In this document: in pieces, positions 5,364 to 8,163 of the stretch | Numbering within the stretch: the first letter of the stretch is position 1 | Layout of the letters: each line of letters opens with the position of its first letter | NCBI GenBank assembly: GCA_944331945.1 | Contig: CALVJC010000041.1 | Span: 1 to 8,163, forward strand | Direction: 5' to 3' | DNA from: an uncultured Bacilli bacterium | Lineage (GTDB): Bacteria; Bacillota_I; Bacilli_A; RF39; UBA660 | Length of the DNA: 8,163 nucleotides | The notes under the pieces: model-generated | Seen by the model: only the letters and a program-made list of their open reading frames with translations | The model's database searches: none | Told to the model about the DNA's origin: nothing | Program-made: the position numbers and the translations under genes

Positions 5364-6236
5364 ATGATAGTTAATTTTAAAGAGATGTTGAATAATGCAA
5401 GAGAACATTATTATGCCGTACCTCACTTTAATATTAATAATTTAGAGTGGGCTAAGTATATTTTACAAACGATGCAGGAGTTACATTGTCCTGTTATTTT
5501 GGGTGTCAGTGAGGGAGCTAAAAAGTATATGGGAGGCTTTCTTACGATTCGTAATATGGTAGAAGGATTAATCAAAGATCTTTCGATTACGATTCCTGTT
5601 TGTTTGCATTTGGATCATGGTAGTAGTTTTGAGGTTTGTAAGGAAGCTATTGATGCTGGTTTTTTATCTGTTATGATTGATGCCAGTCGTTTTGAACTTC
5701 CAAAAAATGTTGAGATTACAAAGCAAGTTGTTGATTATGCTCATGCAAGAGGAGCTAGTGTCGAAGCAGAGGTTGGACATGTTGGAGGTACAGAAGATAA
5801 TATTCATGGAGATGTTTATCAAGCTACTTTAGAAGATTGTATCGCTTTAGCACAAACTGGAATTGATGCTTTAGCTCCAGCACTTGGATCGGTTCATGGT
5901 TTGTATCATGGAGAGCCAAATTTGAATTTTGAGAGAATGCAACAGATTCATGATACCATTTCTCTTCCTTTGGTTTTACATGGTGGAACAGGAATTCCTT
6001 ATGATATGATTCAAAAAGCAATTTCTTGTGGAATTAATAAAATTAATATTAATACGGAATTACAAGTTGTTTGGCATGATGCTGTTAGTGATTTTGTGAA
6101 AGAAAATCCAGATGTGTATGATCCACGTAAAGTAATTGGCAGTGGTGAGAAAGCAATGAAAAATAAAATAAAAGAATTAGTTGAAGTTTTTAAAACTGAG
6201 GATTGCAACAATATAGACGGAAGTAATATAATATAA
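5364..6236 (+). CDS. fba: Class II fructose-1,6-bisphosphate aldolase
   Basis: A zinc-dependent aldolase that splits fructose-1,6-bisphosphate into glyceraldehyde-3-phosphate and dihydroxyacetone phosphate (glycolysis) or joins them. With the ATG at 5364 (AAGGTG six bases upstream) it has 290 residues, near the Bacillus length. Family marks in order: YAVPHFNINNLEW, HLDHGSSFE with catalytic Asp84 and zinc ligand His85, VMIDAS, VEAEVGHVGG, APALGSVHG with zinc ligand His178, LPLVLHGGTGIP with zinc ligand His206, INKININTELQ for phosphate binding, and YDPRKVIG. After IDAS it reads RFELPKN, where relatives usually have HHPFEEN; this is not a metal ligand. A tagatose-bisphosphate aldolase of the same family cannot be fully excluded, but the position before murA and the constitutive-looking promoter favour glycolysis. 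The last dozen codons appear to double as promoter for murA. Confidence 0.93.
   Translation: MIVNFKEMLNNAREHYYAVPHFNINNLEWAKYILQTMQELHCPVILGVSEGAKKYMGGFLTIRNMVEGLIKDLSITIPVCLHLDHGSSFEVCKEAIDAGFLSVMIDASRFELPKNVEITKQVVDYAHARGASVEAEVGHVGGTEDNIHGDVYQATLEDCIALAQTGIDALAPALGSVHGLYHGEPNLNFERMQQIHDTISLPLVLHGGTGIPYDMIQKAISCGINKININTELQVVWHDAVSDFVKENPDVYDPRKVIGSGEKAMKNKIKELVEVFKTEDCNNIDGSNII
6203..6232 (+). promoter_or_regulatory. Promoter of murA inside the 3' end of fba
   Basis: TTGCAA (6203-6208) and a perfect TATAAT (6227-6232) are 18 bases apart, with a start near 6239. It lies in the last codons of fba, whose tail (DCNNIDGSNII) goes beyond the conserved aldolase part. No terminator separates fba from murA, so read-through from fba is also likely. 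Confidence 0.5.
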
Positions 6237-6257
6237 CGAAGAGAGAGTAGGGAGTTT

Positions 6258-7511
6258 ATGAAAATTTTAGAGATTACGGGAGGCTCAAAATTAACGGGAA
6301 CCATTCGAGTTAGTGGAGCAAAAAATAGTGCTGTTGCTTTAATTCCGGCAGCTATTTTGTCAGATGAAGAAGTAACGATTTGTAATGTTCCAGATATTAC
6401 GGATACTGAGGTTTTATGTGAAATTTTAACTTTTTTAGGAGCTAAGATAAAAAGAGCAAGTGAAACAATTGTTATTGATCCGACACAACTGGAAAATCGA
6501 GAGATTCCAGAAAACCTAGCAAAAAAATTAAGAGCATCTTATTATTTTATGGGAGCTTTGCTTGGAAAGTATAAGAAAGTTGTTATGACTCTTCCTGGAG
6601 GATGTTCGATTGGTGCTAGACCTATCAATTTGCATCTAAAAGGGTTTGAAGCTTTAGGAGCAAAAATTGTTGAAAAAGATAATTGTTATACCATTACCGC
6701 GGATCAATTAAAAGGAGCCAATATTTATTTGGATTTTGCTAGTGTTGGTGCAACAATCAATATTATGCTAGCAGCAGTTCGTGCTGATGGAGTAACGGTT
6801 ATTGATAATGCGGCAAAAGAGCCAGAGATTGTCAATGTTGCAACGCTTCTTAATAATATGGGGGCAAAAATTAGTGGAGCTGGTACTTCACGCATTGAAA
6901 TTGAAGGTGTAGAATACCTTGGAAAATGTTTCCATGAGGTCATTCCAGATCGGATTGAAGCGGGGACTTATGTTATTTTAGGGGCTGCTTGTGGAGAAAA
7001 TTTAAAAATTGATAACATTATTCCAGAACATATTGAAGCTTTGACAAGTAAGTTAGAAGAAATGGGTGCTTTTCTTGATATAGGCTCTGACTATATTTTA
7101 GTTAGTCGTGGAGAAAAATATAAGGGAATTCATGTGAAGACGCAGACTTATCCAGGATTTGCGACAGACTTGCAGCAACCTTTGACGCCACTTTTAACGC
7201 AATGTGAGGGAAAAAGTAAAATCGAAGAAACGATTTATGAAAATCGCTTTATGCATATTCCGTATTTGAATCAAATGGGTGCGGATATTAGAGTTAAAAA
7301 TCAGACTGCAACCATTATTGGTCCAAGTAAATTAAAAGGATGTGATGTGGTAGCGACGGATTTAAGAGCAGGAGCTTCTTTGGTTATTGCTGGTTTAATT
7401 GCAACAGGTGTGACTCGTATTACGAATGTAGAGCATATTCTTCGGGGATATGAGAATATTGTAGAAAAATTAAATAATGTTGGTGCTAAAGTAGAAATTA
7501 GAGAAATATAA
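6258..7511 (+). CDS. murA: UDP-N-acetylglucosamine 1-carboxyvinyltransferase (MurA/MurZ)
   Basis: Catalyses the first committed step of peptidoglycan synthesis: transfer of enolpyruvate from PEP to UDP-GlcNAc in the cytoplasm, the target of fosfomycin. The 417 residues match the family length. Conserved residues are visible: Lys22-Asn23 in VSGAKNSAV, the catalytic Cys116 in PGGCSIGARPINLHLKGF (Cys, so a fosfomycin-sensitive type is expected), Asp304 in YPGFATDLQQP, and the C-terminal ATDLRAGASLVIAGLIA and HILRGYENI. The fold is two inside-out alpha/beta domains. Many Firmicutes have two copies; the place after fba corresponds to the second one (murAB/murZ in Bacillus), so a murAA may lie elsewhere. 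AGGGAG (6249-6254) is close to the ATG, only three bases away, a slightly tight spacing. Confidence 0.97.
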   Translation: MKILEITGGSKLTGTIRVSGAKNSAVALIPAAILSDEEVTICNVPDITDTEVLCEILTFLGAKIKRASETIVIDPTQLENREIPENLAKKLRASYYFMGALLGKYKKVVMTLPGGCSIGARPINLHLKGFEALGAKIVEKDNCYTITADQLKGANIYLDFASVGATINIMLAAVRADGVTVIDNAAKEPEIVNVATLLNNMGAKISGAGTSRIEIEGVEYLGKCFHEVIPDRIEAGTYVILGAACGENLKIDNIIPEHIEALTSKLEEMGAFLDIGSDYILVSRGEKYKGIHVKTQTYPGFATDLQQPLTPLLTQCEGKSKIEETIYENRFMHIPYLNQMGADIRVKNQTATIIGPSKLKGCDVVATDLRAGASLVIAGLIATGVTRITNVEHILRGYENIVEKLNNVGAKVEIREI

Positions 7512-7512
7512 T
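7507..7512 (+). promoter_or_regulatory. Weak candidate -10 box for the SGNH hydrolase gene
   Basis: A perfect TATAAT overlaps the murA stop region, but there is no acceptable -35 at 16-18 bases (TTGGTG is 21 away). The 39-base gap has no terminator hairpin that I can find, so co-transcription with murA is at least as likely. Confidence 0.25.
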
Positions 7513-7550
7513 ATACAAACTCTAATTTTTATTTTGGGAAGTGTTTTTTA

Positions 7551-8163
7551 GTGAAACATAAAAAATTAATTTTTTTTGTTATTCTTTGTTTTATCATTTA
7601 TATTATTTATTCTTACTTTCACACAGATAAGATAAATTATTTATCTCTTGGAGATTCTTTATCTTTGGGAGTGAATGCCTATGGTGATGTTAATTATGGT
7701 TATAGTGATTATTTCGCTTCTTATCTTGATCGAAAGCAAGTTTTAGAAAGCTATTATAAGGACTTTTCTACCTCAGGGTATCGTATTTCTGATTTACAGT
7801 ATCAACTTGACACAAATGAACATATTTTAGTTGAGGATAAAGAGTTATCTTTAAAAAAATGTTTAAGAGAATCAGATTTAATAACTTTATCCATTGGAGC
7901 GAATGATTTGATTGCGGATGTCAATCTGTCAACGGTTGATATTAATACATTGCAAGATGATGAGGTTATTGCGATGATAGATGAAGTTGATGCTGATTTA
8001 GAAGAGATTTTTAAAAATTTAAGAAAGTATGCAAAGGGAACGATTGTTTTTATTGGCTACTATTATCCTTATCAAGAGCCTTCTTTGATGATAGAGCGTT
8101 TGTTTTCCTATTTAAATGATAAGTTTGAACAGACTTGTGATAAATATGATATCGTGTATATTA
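7551..8163 (+). CDS. Membrane-anchored SGNH/GDSL-type hydrolase (3' end outside window)
   Basis: The frame is open from the GTG at 7551 to the right edge (204 codons), so the gene is partial. GGGAAGTG (7536-7543) lies seven bases before the GTG; no ATG is available nearby. The protein starts KHKK, then one hydrophobic segment (about 6-23), so it is probably anchored with the enzyme outside; Cys13 does not sit in a good lipobox. SGNH blocks follow: LGDSLSLG with nucleophile Ser36 (block I), TSGYRISDL with Gly76 (block II) and LSIGANDL with Asn118 (block III). The block V Asp-His pair should be beyond the edge. By eye it resembles Bacillus YpmR-like GDSL esterases/lipases. The substrate is unknown; acyl or acetyl groups on cell wall or lipids would fit its place after murA, but that is inference. 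Confidence 0.85.
   Translation, partial: MKHKKLIFFVILCFIIYIIYSYFHTDKINYLSLGDSLSLGVNAYGDVNYGYSDYFASYLDRKQVLESYYKDFSTSGYRISDLQYQLDTNEHILVEDKELSLKKCLRESDLITLSIGANDLIADVNLSTVDINTLQDDEVIAMIDEVDADLEEIFKNLRKYAKGTIVFIGYYYPYQEPSLMIERLFSYLNDKFEQTCDKYDIVYI

Noticed and set aside
1..8163. Mobile element, CRISPR array, tRNA, defence or secretion system
   Set aside because: No transposase, integrase, direct-repeat arrays, tRNA cloverleaf or matching domains were seen; genes are core and all on one strand.

Overview
The window is 8.2 kb of AT-rich DNA (about one third G+C by eye) densely packed with housekeeping genes, all on the + strand. Family content (RNA polymerase delta subunit, SpoIIR, class II fructose-bisphosphate aldolase, a MurA next to it) and strong purine-rich ribosome binding sites point to a low-GC Firmicute of class Bacilli or a close gut relative. 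SpoIIR suggests a spore former or a descendant of one. TGA serves as a stop codon twice and Trp is TGG, so the genetic code looks standard rather than mycoplasma-like. I cannot name the species.

Layout: the 3' part of argS (open at the left edge); rpoE (delta) with its own promoter and a terminator that overlaps its stop codon; a tight, overlapping set prfA - 63-aa four-cysteine protein - prmC, in which PrmC is the methyltransferase for the GGQ glutamine of the release factor encoded by prfA; spoIIR; an MntP-family manganese exporter gene; a 52-aa Lys/Asn-rich Cys-Pro protein; a 266-bp non-coding stretch with two hairpins; fba with a near-consensus promoter; murA; and the 5' part of a membrane-anchored SGNH/GDSL hydrolase gene, cut by the right edge.

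The gene set matches the argS-rpoE-...-fba-...-murA-...-prfA-prmC-spoIIR-...-mntP neighbourhood known from Bacillus, but several genes are missing and the prfA-to-mntP block sits before fba instead of after murA. This is an ordinary core region, and I see no mobile element, CRISPR array, defence system, tRNA or rRNA.

The most noteworthy points are: (1) spoIIR and mntP both have their ribosome binding site buried in the 3' arm of a terminator-like hairpin that ends directly at the ATG; (2) two small unrecognised proteins, one overlapping both prfA and prmC, the other downstream of mntP with a sequence resembling a forespore sigma-factor promoter before it; (3) a long multi-tier hairpin upstream of fba; (4) a very short predicted fba leader.
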